Part shown: positions 22,613 to 32,673 of the stretch, in pieces | Layout: each line of letters starts with the position of its first letter | Numbering within the stretch: position 1 is the stretch's first letter | NCBI GenBank assembly: GCA_027946365.1 | Contig: JAPEUQ010000003.1 | Location: 3,596,001 to 3,660,000 of the forward strand | DNA: 64,000 nt | Origin: Kalmusia sp. IMI 367209 | Lineage: Eukaryota; Ascomycota; Dothideomycetes; Pleosporales; Didymosphaeriaceae | Reading direction: 5' to 3' | Notes under the pieces: generated by a model | What the model saw: the letters and a program-made list of their open reading frames with translations, nothing else | Databases searched by the model: none | What the model was told of the DNA's origin: nothing | Position numbers and translations under genes: made by a program

Positions 22613-23887
22613 ATGGGTTCCCTCACCGAACTGCCTCACGGCTCCTCTCCTGATCTCGCCCTCGTCCACCCCACCGAAGAAGAAAAGCTCATCCAGTTCA
22701 ATCTCAACGGCTCTGAATGGCGGGGTGCCCTTTCACTCGAGGCTTATCTCCGCAGAGAAGACGTCCTCGCTCAGCAAGACTATACCAAAGACGGTGGGAT
22801 CTCATACTGGGTCTTGATCGATAAGACCGCCAGGAACAATCCGCTGGACCCTACGTCATCGGCTCGCCTACCACTAGCGAGCTGCGAGACGTATCAGAAG
22901 AAAGCGCTCGTGTGGAAGGATGGAGAGCTGAAAGAGACCATCTGCCACGGCATTGGAAGTGTATTTTGCGCGCCACATTTGCGGGGGAGAAAGTACGCCC
23001 AGCGGATGATGCAGGAGGTGGGCGAGGTCTTGAGGACGTACCAGACGGATGAAAAGACGGATTGCATGTTCTCGGTGCTCTTCTCTGACATTGGGAAGGT
23101 GAGCAGATGACCCTGGCTCTTTTCTGGTCAGGGATGCTGATGCGGATAGAAATTTTACGCCAATTTTGGCTGGGAGGTATTCCGTTCATCGCACGTCTCG
23201 CTGCCTGCTGGAACCTCACAAGTCAAAGACTCGGACAAACTTCCGACTGCTCGACCTCTCTATGCGGAAGACCTGGCGGAACTTTGCAACATTGACGAGG
23301 AACTTGTCCGAAAAACCTTGACTTTGCGACCGAATGGCAGCAACACGGCCGTCGCAGTGGTCCCAAGCGTTGCAAACATCAGGTGGCACCATGCTCGCGA
23401 GGACTTTGTAGGTCTCGAACTGCACGGAAAGACGCCGAAAGTCAAGGGTGCTATTGTCGGGACTGAAAAGGGAAAACGCGTTTGGTGCTACTGGACACGG
23501 ATGTGGTACAACGAGGATCCGACGCAAGCCAAAGGCAACACGCTGCATATCCTGAGGTTGGTAGTAGAAGATGAAGGCCATTCTAGCTGGGAAGGCTCAG
23601 GGACAAGTCACCTTGATAGCGCTTCCAACGACCACAGTCACGATGCTGCTATCGCTGCACTGTTCTTCATGGCACAACAGCAAGCAGAGGAATGGAAGAT
23701 GGAGCATGTGGAAGCTTGGAATCCGTCTTCAGCAACGTTAGCTGCTACGCAGCGACTGGACCCGGGTGCAAAACTGGTAGACAGGGATACTGAAAGCATA
23801 GCCAGCCTGATGTGGTACCCGCCGCATGATGGCCCCGTAGCGGAGTCTATTGACTGGATCGGGAACGAAAAGTACGGATGGAATTAA
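22613..23887 (+). CDS. LYC1-like GNAT acetyltransferase (lysine N6-acetyltransferase family)
   Basis: Exons 22613-23098 and 23150-23887 (intron 51 bp) encode 407 aa. The architecture matches fungal Lyc1-like proteins: a GNAT domain at about residues 20-180 with the acetyl-CoA loop region GIGSVFCAPHLRGRKYAQRM, followed by LFSDIGKKFYANFGWEVF, in which the join restores a motif conserved in the family. A C-terminal half (about residues 200-400) follows, with RWHHAREDFVGLELHGK. Lyc1 of Yarrowia acetylates free lysine in lysine catabolism, and that role is inferred here from family. The start at 22613 is the first ATG after an in-frame stop. Confidence 0.82.
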
Positions 23888-24981
23888 GACGGAAGCACTG
23901 AAAGTAAGGTCGGACATGGATGCACAGTGTACGTGATAGCGATACAGCATTGCAGCTTGTTTTTTTAGTAGGCCGCAGCGGCGGGACGTCTGCGTTGTTC
24001 CGCCAAATAAGACTACCAAGACAGTCTGGGTCACATACGCAGGAGGCCGCATCGACTAGAGAGCAAAACTGGTGACTTAAAGTTTAGAGAGAACATGTAG
24101 AGGCACACTAGGAAAAACTCAAAACGCGCCGTTCAACCCATACCGCGATCACAAGGTGCTCTCCGCCTGGGGTGAATCCACGACCAGCAGATATCTCTTC
24201 CTCGAAAGCCCAGCATCGCTGGAGCAATCAATGAAAAACAAAAAGAACCTGTCAGATTGCACTCAACGTCCTGCCTTCCAGACCGGCCGAAGCCTGACAT
24301 CCAGTTGGCTGAAGATCATCGCCACGCGCGCCGAAGCACGCGTAATAAGGCCTCACTCCGGGACACCGAGGCTGATACTCATCAACCAGGGTTGCGATTC
24401 TGTGGCTTCTGTGAGAAGCTCAGAAGAGGACGTTTACTATAGAAATGATTCTATGAAGTAAAGTCGACATAAGAAGAGAAAAAGAGGACGAGGACGGCGG
24501 GCTTTTTATACAGCAGAGGCAGCCGCACGGGGCGCTTCGCTTAGCGTTAGCGTGGACTTGGGGCGCGAGAATTTTGCATCGCGGCCCGGCGTTTTTCCGA
24601 GGCCGATTTCGCCGACGGAAGACGCAGGAACAGTCGCCGGCGGGGCAGGCATGTTGCAGCCGCGGGGCAGTCGTCGATGAGATGTTCTATCGTGATGCGA
24701 GGAACATGTGGTAGATGCAAAAAATTCAATTGAACGTTTCCGGGGCCGTTTGGAGTGTGGCGACTCGGTCCGCCAGTGTACATGGTCACAAACCCGTGCT
24801 CGGCAGGGAGCTGCATGCTGCTGAGCCTGCCAATAATTTTTTGGAAACTGCTGCGATAGCGGTCCGACCTTGACGCCCCACGGGGTCTGTAAACCACAAC
24901 ACGCATAACATCATTGGTGTTCTTGACGCTCCCCTTCTCTCCCGCACTTCAATTCATTCTTGGACTTGTGAAGCCGTCCTA
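23888..24981. other. Intergenic region with one weak ORF, LYC1-like/THR4
   Basis: This 1,094 bp region holds the LYC1-like 3' end and the THR4 promoter. The only ORF worth naming is on the minus strand (24547-24906, listed separately). The sequence just upstream of THR4 (24900-24980) is pyrimidine-rich. Confidence 0.45.
24547..24906 (-). CDS. Hypothetical small ORF, 119 aa
   Basis: ATG-initiated minus-strand ORF, divergent from THR4 with its start about 75 bp from the THR4 start codon. The protein is basic at both ends, with a central stretch LNFLHLPHVPRITIEHLIDD that looks more protein-like than the surroundings. I recognise no family, and no intron or TATA signal supports it. It could be a chance ORF in GC-rich promoter DNA. 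Confidence 0.25.
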   Translation of the reverse strand: MRVVVYRPRGASRSDRYRSSFQKIIGRLSSMQLPAEHGFVTMYTGGPSRHTPNGPGNVQLNFLHLPHVPRITIEHLIDDCPAAATCLPRRRLFLRLPSAKSASEKRRAAMQNSRAPSPR

Positions 24982-26733
24982 ATGTCATCACACACCGCGT
25001 CCCAGCGCTACCTGAGCACTCGGGGAGGATCTTACGATGTGAGATGCGTCAGAACGCCACGCATGTCTACAGTGAGCTAACTCTTCGCAGTTCTCCTTCG
25101 AGGAAGTCGTGCTCAAGGGCCTCGCTTCCGACGGCGGCCTGTTCATCCCAGAAGAGATTCCAGTTCTCCCCAGCGACTGGGCGACGAAATGGCATAATCT
25201 CTCCTTCGAAGACCTCGCATACGAAATCTTTTCCCTCTACATCTCCCCCTCCGAGATTCCCTCCGCCGATCTCAAAGACATCATTCGCCGTAGCTACGCT
25301 ACTTTCCGCACAAAAGACGTCACCCCGACCGTGACGCTCGACAAGGAGAAGAACATACATTTGCTGGAGCTATTCCACGGCCCTACATTCGCCTTCAAGG
25401 ATGTCGCGCTGCAGTTTTTAGGAAACCTCTTTGAGTACTTCCTCGTACGCAGGAATGAGGGCAAGAGCGGACGGGATAGAGAACACCTGACGGTTGTTGG
25501 TGCGACCAGCGGTGATACTGGATCTGCGGCTATCTATGGCTTGAGGGGAAAGAAGGACGTCTCTGTGTTCATTATGCACCCGCACGGCAAGGTCAGCGCG
25601 ATCCAGGAAGCGCAAATGACGACGGTCCTGGACGCCAATGTGCACAACTTGGCCGTAGACGGCACGTTCGATGACTGCCAGGTGAACCTCGCAACACATT
25701 CAGCCCACAGCAGGACAGCAGCTAACAACGTATTCAGGACTTCGTCAAAGCCCTTTTCGCCGATCCCGAAATTAACTCAACCCATCGCCTGGCCGCCGTA
25801 AACTCCATCAACTGGGCGCGCATCCTCGCGCAAATCACCTACTACTTCTATTCGTACTTCAAGCTCATCCGGCAGCAGTCCTTCCTTCCCGCGTCCACCG
25901 TGCGCTTCGTCGTGCCCACGGGTAATTTCGGCGACATCCTCGCTGGTTACTTCGCGAAGCGCATGGGCCTGCCCGCCGAAAAGCTAGTCATTGCTACCAA
26001 CGAGAACGACATCCTGCACCGATTCTGGGAGTCCGGCAAGTACGAGAAGCACCCGGTATACGGCAAAGAAGCTGAAGGCGGCCTACCCGAGGATGGCGTC
26101 AAGGCGCACGAGAGTGGCGTGAAGGAGACGCTCAGTCCCGCTATGGACATCCTGGTCTCGTCGAACTTTGAGCGCCTGCTCTGGTTCCTCGCGTACGGGG
26201 TGTACAGCACGTCTGCGGATGCGGTGTCGCAGCGCCGCGCACAGGCCGGTGAGCATGTGAAGAACTGGCTCAACGACCTCAAGAGCAAGGGTGGGTTTGC
26301 CGTGGACCAGCAAATCTTGAGCGCAGCCAAGGAAGACTTCTCTTCGTACCGTGTCAGCGACGAGGAGACTATAGCTACTATCAAGGACATCTTCTCCGCG
26401 CCTTCATCGAAGAACTACGTCCTTGACCCGCACTCCGCTATCGGCATCGCGGCCGCGTTGCGCTCCGCAGAGGTCTCAGGCCCGCCGTCAACTCACCACA
26501 TCTCGCTCGCTACCGCGCATCCTGCGAAGTTCAGCAACGCGGTTGAGCAGGCGCTGCCTGAAGACAAGGCGTACTTTGTGGAAAAGGTGCTACCAGAAGA
26601 GTTCAAAGGATTGGAAGATAAGCCGAGGAGAGTGAGCCACGTGAAGAAGGCGGATGGCTGGCAGGGCGTAAGGAAGGTTGTCGTGGCAGAGGTAGAAGCA
26701 GAGTTGCAAGCAGCGGACAAGGCAGGACGGTAA
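24982..26733 (+). CDS. thr4: Threonine synthase
   Basis: PLP enzyme converting O-phosphohomoserine to threonine, the last step of the threonine branch of aspartate-family synthesis. Exons 24982-25038, 25091-25681, 25738-26733; 1644 nt, 547 aa; introns 52 and 56 bp. The N-terminal exon encodes only 19 residues (QRYLSTRGGSYD), joined to FSFEEVVLKGLASDGGLF, the characteristic N-terminus of fungal threonine synthase. The PLP lysine is Lys122 in HGPTFAFKDVALQF. The phosphate-binding loop is VGATSGDTGSAA, and VVPTGNFGDILAGYFAKRMG follows the second join. The length is slightly above that of yeast Thr4. No doubt on family. Confidence 0.96.
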
Positions 26734-27960
26734 GCGCAGCGAAGAGCGGGTATGGTGAGTAGACGCAAGGCATGCTTTGATTTAGAGGCAAAAGATGGTC
26801 ATAGATTTTCTTGGTTATATTCAAATGACTCAATCGTTTATATGGTCATTCTTCTCTTGCTTCTTGGTCTATCTAAGCCATTGTGCCACTGCTAAGGTCT
26901 TCCCAAGAGTCCGTTCAACGAGGCCATGGTTCAAGTAACTTATGCGAAGGCAGGGCAACGACGGAAAAGCAGCCACGAATGATCCGTAGGCCAACTCTCG
27001 GGTAAGATGAGCTTCAAAGGGCGCCGCTGGGTTGACCTCGCAGTCCGAGGCTGTGTTTGAGCATTACGCGGCAGAATTTCGCTTTGATGAGAGCTATCTG
27101 CTTGGGAGGTCTATAAGTTAAACAGCGTTACTCAATAGCTCATCAACGTCAATATACGTTCAGGCTGTTGTTCCTGATCATGAGCGGGTCAACTTCCAAA
27201 CGTGCTTTGGCTGAAGAAGATGGTGAGGCAGTAGGAGATAGTCACAGATGGCAATGACTCTGGCCTTGCTGAAGAGCCCCAAACCGCACTGTGTAAATGG
27301 TTAGGCGCAGGTTGTCCTGTTAGTGTGACTCCTTTGCGCAGTAAGCCCCGTGCATGGAGAGATATAACATTGGAAGCACAACCCTTTAGTTTGAGCATGC
27401 TGGTACTGCTGTTGCGAGTCACATTCGTAGCAAGAGCGAAAAGCCTGAGTTGGGACCTGGATACGCATTTTCTATTGACCAACAATGCAGCGGGATCCAA
27501 ACCTTGTACCGAAGCCTTGACCGCCCTGGCACATGGAAGTTTCAGCTCTCGGCAGCTTCAGCACTTGCAGTAACATCACATAGTCCCATACAGCCTTGCA
27601 ACTCTTGAACATCACCGGCACCGCAATGACAACTATAGCATCGCAATGAACGAGCCTCGACAGCACCTTGCGAGCTTCACAACAAGATTGCACATCCTCT
27701 CACCCTCACCCTCACTTCGGCATGCTATACCAGCTAGCCGACCGGGGGTCGTCCATCAGCCATTCCAGTGGCTTCTGTACTGTCAATTCACCTTCATCTC
27801 TACGTCAGCGTCCTCCCAGATCACGCCTCTAAGCCTGATTAGGTCGGTTGTGTGATCTGACAGGCCCTCCCGCCGTATTCACCTGGCGTCGTGATCCCCA
27901 GGCAACGAGACTCGTGATCTTGTGATCCAGGCAACCGCTAGCGCGCGTCTTAGCGCGACT
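26734..27960. other. Intergenic, no gene recognised
   Basis: About 1.2 kb downstream of THR4 with mixed composition and only short, unrelated ORFs. It contains a repeat-like CACCCTCACCCTCAC stretch near 27700. Confidence 0.4.
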
Positions 27961-27968
27961 GGGAAAAG

Positions 27969-27976
27969 TATATAAA
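27969..27976 (+). promoter_or_regulatory. TATA box of an orphan transcription unit
   Basis: TATATAAA followed 25-60 bp downstream by a CT-rich initiator-like tract (CTCCGTCTCCTCTTCTCCCC) and then an ATG plus textbook intron. This is the best-formed core promoter in the window. Confidence 0.55.
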
Positions 27977-28068
27977 CCTCGCCGACCCTGCCAGCTCCGT
28001 CTCCTCTTCTCCCCACTCGCTCTCAGCTCCATTTTGAAAGCTTCAAGATGTGCTTAGTCTGACTTCAG

Positions 28069-28247
28069 ATGGCTTTCAGTAAGTGTTTCGGTCTTCTGTG
28101 CTTCGGGCTTTCGTTACTAACATCTGTTCAGCATGTCTGCCAAGCCTCGCGATGTATGACATCATGTATTGTACTTCATCACTTCGGTCGTCCTCATCCA
28201 ACATCATGACTTCACCTTCATGTCATGTCGACCTCAACATACCTTGA
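28069..28247 (+). CDS. Possible spliced small ORF (41 aa) or non-coding transcript
   Basis: A short exon, ATG at 28069-28078, ends at a perfect GTAAGT donor. The 53-bp intron contains an exact TACTAAC branch site and ends TTCAG at 28131. The joined frame runs to TGA at 28245-28247 and gives 41 residues rich in Ser, Met and Cys, ending HVDLNIP inside the tandem repeat. A small upstream ORF (ATG at 28048, four codons) precedes it. The intron signals strongly suggest transcription, but the product resembles nothing known. It may be the 5' end of a long non-coding RNA or of a decayed gene. Confidence 0.35.
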
Positions 28248-28480
28248 CCACATCATCATCGGTCTTCTTTGTCATACCTTCCAGTCGAGTCGGATCTGGT
28301 TCCACTTCATGTTGACTTCATCAACAACCATCACTCATGTCGACCTTGATCAACATCCAACATCCATGTCGGCCTTCATCAACAACATCCATCATCCATG
28401 TCGACCTTGATCAACAAATCCTTCATCCATGTCAACGTTGATCAACATCCTTCACCTCATGTCATGTCGACCTTGACCAC
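28224..28480. repeat. Degenerate tandem repeat, unit about 28-35 bp, about seven copies
   Basis: The core CATGTCGACCTTGATCAACA recurs with changes at about 28224, 28308, 28336, 28365, 28397, 28428 and 28463, spaced 28-35 bp apart in the last six. Each unit carries the palindromes GTCGAC and TTGATCAA in whole or part, with CATC-rich spacers. Spacing is not a multiple of three, so the array is unlikely to be coding. Confidence 0.7.
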
Positions 28481-29008
28481 AACTCACCTTCATCACCCTC
28501 CAACATGGTCACACCACATCATTACATGACATCGACACCTCTTCCACCCACACCAGACTTCGACTCGACACCCACCCACCTCACTCAACACCACAGCAGA
28601 CCAGCATGAGTGCGACCACGACCCTGATGCTGTCTCTGCTCACCACCCTTTCACCAACCTCGTATACGAACCGAACCGAAGTGTGAAAAACACGGCACCG
28701 GACAGGAGACGACACTTCTCCTGGGCGCTCTCTATCTGCGGATGGATGCAGCGTTGAGCTCGATCGGATTGAACATCAAGGACACTGGTACAGGGTGTGG
28801 TTCGAGGCCACAGGGTCCCTTGCGCTTGGACATTGGACATTGGTTGAAGAGATGGAAGCTGCACTCCGTCCGGCGCTCTTTGAGTCTGCTCAACGACGGA
28901 ACAGCACTGGTCATGAAAGGTCTTATGGAAGTTGGTCTTGTGGTTGTTGGAAACTGGTCTTGTGGTTGGAAGTTGTCTCATCGAAGGGATCAGCTGATGT
29001 TGCAGGCC

Positions 29009-29270
29009 GTGTGGAATCTGAGGGCTTCGTGCCTGGCCTACCTGCAAGTCTCATGGTTCGCTGTCTTCTTAAACTGGTGTCTCGTTCGGATCGTTGGTTG
29101 TCATGGAAGTTGGAAGCTTGTGTGGGTCAATGGTGGTCATGGTTTGTTGCAGGGTCTTCTATTGGTCATGAATGCTGGGATTGTTGATGGTGGTCATGAG
29201 TACTCGGTTGAAGCTTTGGAAATAAATGTCACATCGTCGATGGAACAAATCAAATCACATCACTCTCTGC
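29009..29270. repeat. Diverged duplication, copy A
   Basis: The segment beginning GTGTGGAATCTGAGGG and ending CACATCACTCTCTGC is matched in order by a second segment at 29692-29960. It has a TGG/GGTCATGG-rich composition. A 191-aa ORF (28742-29317) covers it but is not preserved in copy B. Confidence 0.6.
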
Positions 29271-29691
29271 CTTCCTATCACGAGAGTACTTTATCTGGGC
29301 TTGTGGTCTTAGACTAATTATCATGCATATGTTCAAGCCAATCTAGAGACAAGGGCGCGGTGTCACCAGACACGAAATGAAAGTAAGCGAAAACGCTTTC
29401 ACATACATAATGATATGTATGGCTATGTGCGGTCCAATCATTTGCTTTGCATGTCTCAACCTATCCTCACCTCTAGTGCTACCTCGTGTTGAAAAGATCC
29501 GTTGCCGCTAAGCCTTGTCGCCTTACATTTCTTTTCACTGCATGAGGATCTCAGAGATAATCGCTTGCGAATGCACGTTCCGGTAGATTTCGGTGTGTGT
29601 TGCGTAATTTGAAGCTGACTTGCGTTGTTGCGTTCTGCTCTTGGCTTCTAGCTGTCAGGATTCGAGCTCTATTTAGTTTGGCATGATAACT

Positions 29692-29960
29692 GTGTGGAAT
29701 TTATAGACTACGCACCTGACCTCCTTAAAGTCTCATGATTCGCCCTTTTCTTGATCCTAGTGCTATTGTTCGGGTCTTTAATTGTCATGTGAGCTAAAGT
29801 GCTGGTTATTGTGGAATTCAGAAGCTCGTTTGAATCGATGGCGGGTCATGATTTGCTGCACGTTGGGATTTTTGACGGTCGTAATTACTTAGTTTAAGCT
29901 TTAGGCATTAGTGTTATACTGTCAGTAGAAGGGATCACGTCACATCACTCATCATGTTTG
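29692..29960. repeat. Diverged duplication, copy B
   Basis: Ordered matches to copy A include GTGTGGAAT, AAGTCTCATG, TTGTCATG, GGTCATG.TTG.TGCA, AAGCTTT and CACATCACTC. Many differences are G-to-A or C-to-T relative to copy A, and stop codons interrupt all frames. This fits an old duplicate worn by point mutation. Confidence 0.6.
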
Positions 29961-30245
29961 CCTCCTTCTCATACTGCCTCGTTGATATTTTTGTTCACGC
30001 GAGTCATGACTCTAATTCTGATCATCACGTTTTTGCGAGCGATCCATTTTACTGGCATGCGCGAACACTTTATGTGAGTTAAGCACAAGTGCGCCCAATG
30101 CGCAAAAATATTTTTCAAGCCCACCATCCGAACCCTGGGTATCAAATGTTCTTTCTATCCGCCGAAACGCCTTGAGCATATTTTCGCTGTGAACTCGACC
30201 GTAACGCCGCCACCTCGATGCAACCTCATTCAGCCCACTGCCTCC

Positions 30246-31212
30246 TTAATCTATCAGCTCCCACAGCGATTGCTCCTCCAACCTCTCGCACCCACATCCC
30301 TCCGCCTCACACTTTGTTCCAAAAGCCTGCTTGACACACCACATTGGCAAGTTCTCCATCTCCACAGCCATCCCTATATCCTTCCACTCCTTTGTTAGGC
30401 CCTTCATCACATACGCATGTCTGCTCTGCTCATTCGCCATGCTCTTCGGTAGACTCTTGACGCCAAAATGGGCGCGATTCTGAATCCACTCCATGTTGCG
30501 TCCGCGCAATCTATATCCAATGTCCATGTGCATGATGAGGCGATTATGTGCAGCGATTCGACGCCGCATGTGCGAGACGTCATCGAAATCTGTAGAGTTA
30601 AGGAGGCTTGCGATGTGTGCTTTGCGTGCTAGGACGGAGGGCGTCGAGATCATGACAGATTCACCACCCATGACGGTATAAGTACCGACTATGAGGGGCG
30701 GCAGGTCGGGGTGTAAACAGTTTGGTGTGAACATGTCCAACTTTGAGAGGTGGTGTTTGATCGTGGCATCCGTCATTGTCTGCAGAACCGCGCGTTAGCC
30801 CTGCCACTGCCTACGCCAACTTGGCTACAGACGCCCTCATACCCTCGATTTATATACATACCATCTTTGCGAACTTGTCGCGATCACACTTAGCGCAGCA
30901 CGTCGTCCCCATGTCCAGTATAGCCCGCCGTCGACTCTTCTTCCCGCACAATTGACATGTGGTCGTTAGCCAATTGAGCCACTTCTTCCTACACACGAAT
31001 GTCACCGTCTTCGGCTTCTTAGGCGGTGCAATATTGGCGTGCTGTGCGAGCAGGCTGCGCGAGTATTCTTCGACGGTGGAGCAGAGCTGGCGACATGTTG
31101 CGGAGAGGGAAAAGAGCGGGTGAGAGGGGAGGAGGGAGGCGTCAAAGGGACCTGAGTAGGAGAGGATATTGAAGAGAACCTCGGGCGGGAGAGCCACGAG
31201 GGCGAGCGGCAT
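30246..31212 (-). CDS. F-box protein with Cys-rich (zinc-knuckle-like) segment
   Basis: Exons on the minus strand 31212-30862 and 30779-30246 (intron 82 bp, donor GTATGT) give 294 aa. The N-terminus is an F-box: LVALPPEVLFNILSYSGP at residues 4-21, then HPLFSLSATCRQLCSTVEEY. At about residue 86 begins CQLCGKKSRRRAILDMGTTC, followed by CAKCD, a four-cysteine motif seen in a widespread fungal F-box family. The C-terminal half contains a second Cys cluster (CEAEGCGC). It probably acts as an SCF substrate adaptor, inferred from family. The join (FAKM|TMTDA) keeps frame and gives a continuous protein of the usual length. Confidence 0.78.
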
Positions 31213-31474
31213 TGGGGTGTTCGCGCGAGAAGGTTCCTTGCTGGTGTTGAGTTGACGTTGGGAGCGCGGGGCGCTGATTGGATGGCGGGGTTAGGAGGAG
31301 CGTGGAGGAACCTAGCGCGGATCTAGTTCGCTTTCTCTCGCATAAGAGCGACAAGCCGCGGAGAACTAGTGCTGGAGCTCTTCTCATTTCATATATCAGA
31401 ACAGCCATTCTCGCGTTCATATCTCTCACTACACATGATTGACGACATATGTACCACCTCTTGCGTTTGCGGGA

Positions 31475-31947
31475 TCATCTCGAAGTACTTTCGCTAATGA
31501 ACACGAGACTTTGCATTCCCTCTTGTACCGATATCCTAGTCAAACACTCTTCCGGTAGGTCTTGCCGGCATTGTCGGGGATCTTCGGCATCAACTATCCA
31601 GAATTTACACAATATTCCTGCGCCCATATCAATACACTTCGCCATCTTGTGTTCCATGTCTTCGAGAACCTTGCGAGAATACTCATATGCTTCGCAAAGC
31701 TGCTGCCTTCGGTCGTCGGAAAGGTTGTGATTGGGCAAGATGTCTTCAACGTCCATCAGTACGATGGATAGCGCTCTTACACTATATTTAAGGCTCGTCA
31801 CTGTCTTGTTCTATGATCAAACTCAGACCTAACTCACTCATTCTTTATACTGTTATACTCCTTTTGAGCTTCGATGAACCGTTTCCGCACTCCATTTGCT
31901 AGACGAGCGACGGTGACGATGTCACCGACGCCAACGCCAAAACTCAT
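31475..31947 (-). pseudogene. Remnant of fungal STAND/NLR N-terminal helical domain
   Basis: ATG at 31947 opens MSFGVGVGDIVTVARLANG, then VRKRFIEAQKEYNSI. The second exon carries VRALSIVLMDVEDILP and RKVLEDMEHKMAKCIDMG. Both are signatures of the helical N-terminal domain found on fungal NACHT/ankyrin and related STAND proteins. Using the canonical GTGAGT donor (31837) and the CAG acceptor (31801-31803) shifts the frame into a stop. Only a weak GTATAA donor 13 bp upstream keeps frame, giving 140 aa. The protein then ends within the region where homologues continue into a longer domain; no NACHT or repeats follow. I regard it as a decayed or truncated allele, but a short expressed protein is possible. 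Confidence 0.55.
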
Positions 31948-32673
31948 TACGAATTCTTCGATCTTCTGATTCCGAAGTGCAAGTAGAGAACTCGAAATGA
32001 TGGCCTTGAACTGTGGTGAAGGTGAGAGGATGGGGAGGCGTTGCGAAGAAAAATCGAATATAACTCTTCGGGCACTTGTTCACGACACAGCCCCGCTCAC
32101 AGTACCACTCTTTACTTGATTTTTACTGCTACACAACTCGGTACACAATCGCACAGCATCAGACCACTAGGTTTTCTATCCGATCATGTTATCGGATTGC
32201 CACCTTTCGATATCGCTTTCAGATCGCATCTGCCACAAAAGATATTGGCTCGTTGTTTGGTGTGGGACGCCGTACATGCGTGAGATATTGTCCTATCGGA
32301 TTATGGCTACTCCCGTGGTTAGTGAATAGTGTTGTCATAATCACCACAACCACTCGACAGGTGATTGTCAGCAAGAGTGTCATCACTTTCTCCACAACCA
32401 TTTTAGTAACGCCTTGATTCTCAGCAAAAAAACTTGTCTGGATATCAAAGCTTTACAAGCAATCTACTAAGACAATCATTAATGCTGTACCAGAATAAGT
32501 CATACATGATGTGATGCATCCACCGGTAATCTTCTACCAAGAATCCTGTAAGTGAAAACTTAGATATCTGGATGACCTTAGTTATAATGATCATCAAAAA
32601 GAACTTTAGGTAGCGGACAAACTGAAAGAGCACATCATTAAATCACTAAGTTATACCTGTCAGAACCAGCAAC
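31948..32673. other. Intergenic, AT-leaning, no gene recognised
   Basis: Between the STAND remnant and the MFS exporter. AT-rich from 32280 to 32640. Its short ORFs lack family resemblance. Confidence 0.4.

Noticed and set aside
28742..29317. 191-codon plus-strand ORF (Trp/Gly/Val-rich)
   Set aside because: It overlaps the diverged duplication, and copy B is full of stops. The composition follows TGG/GGTCATGG-rich DNA; no family or splice signals.
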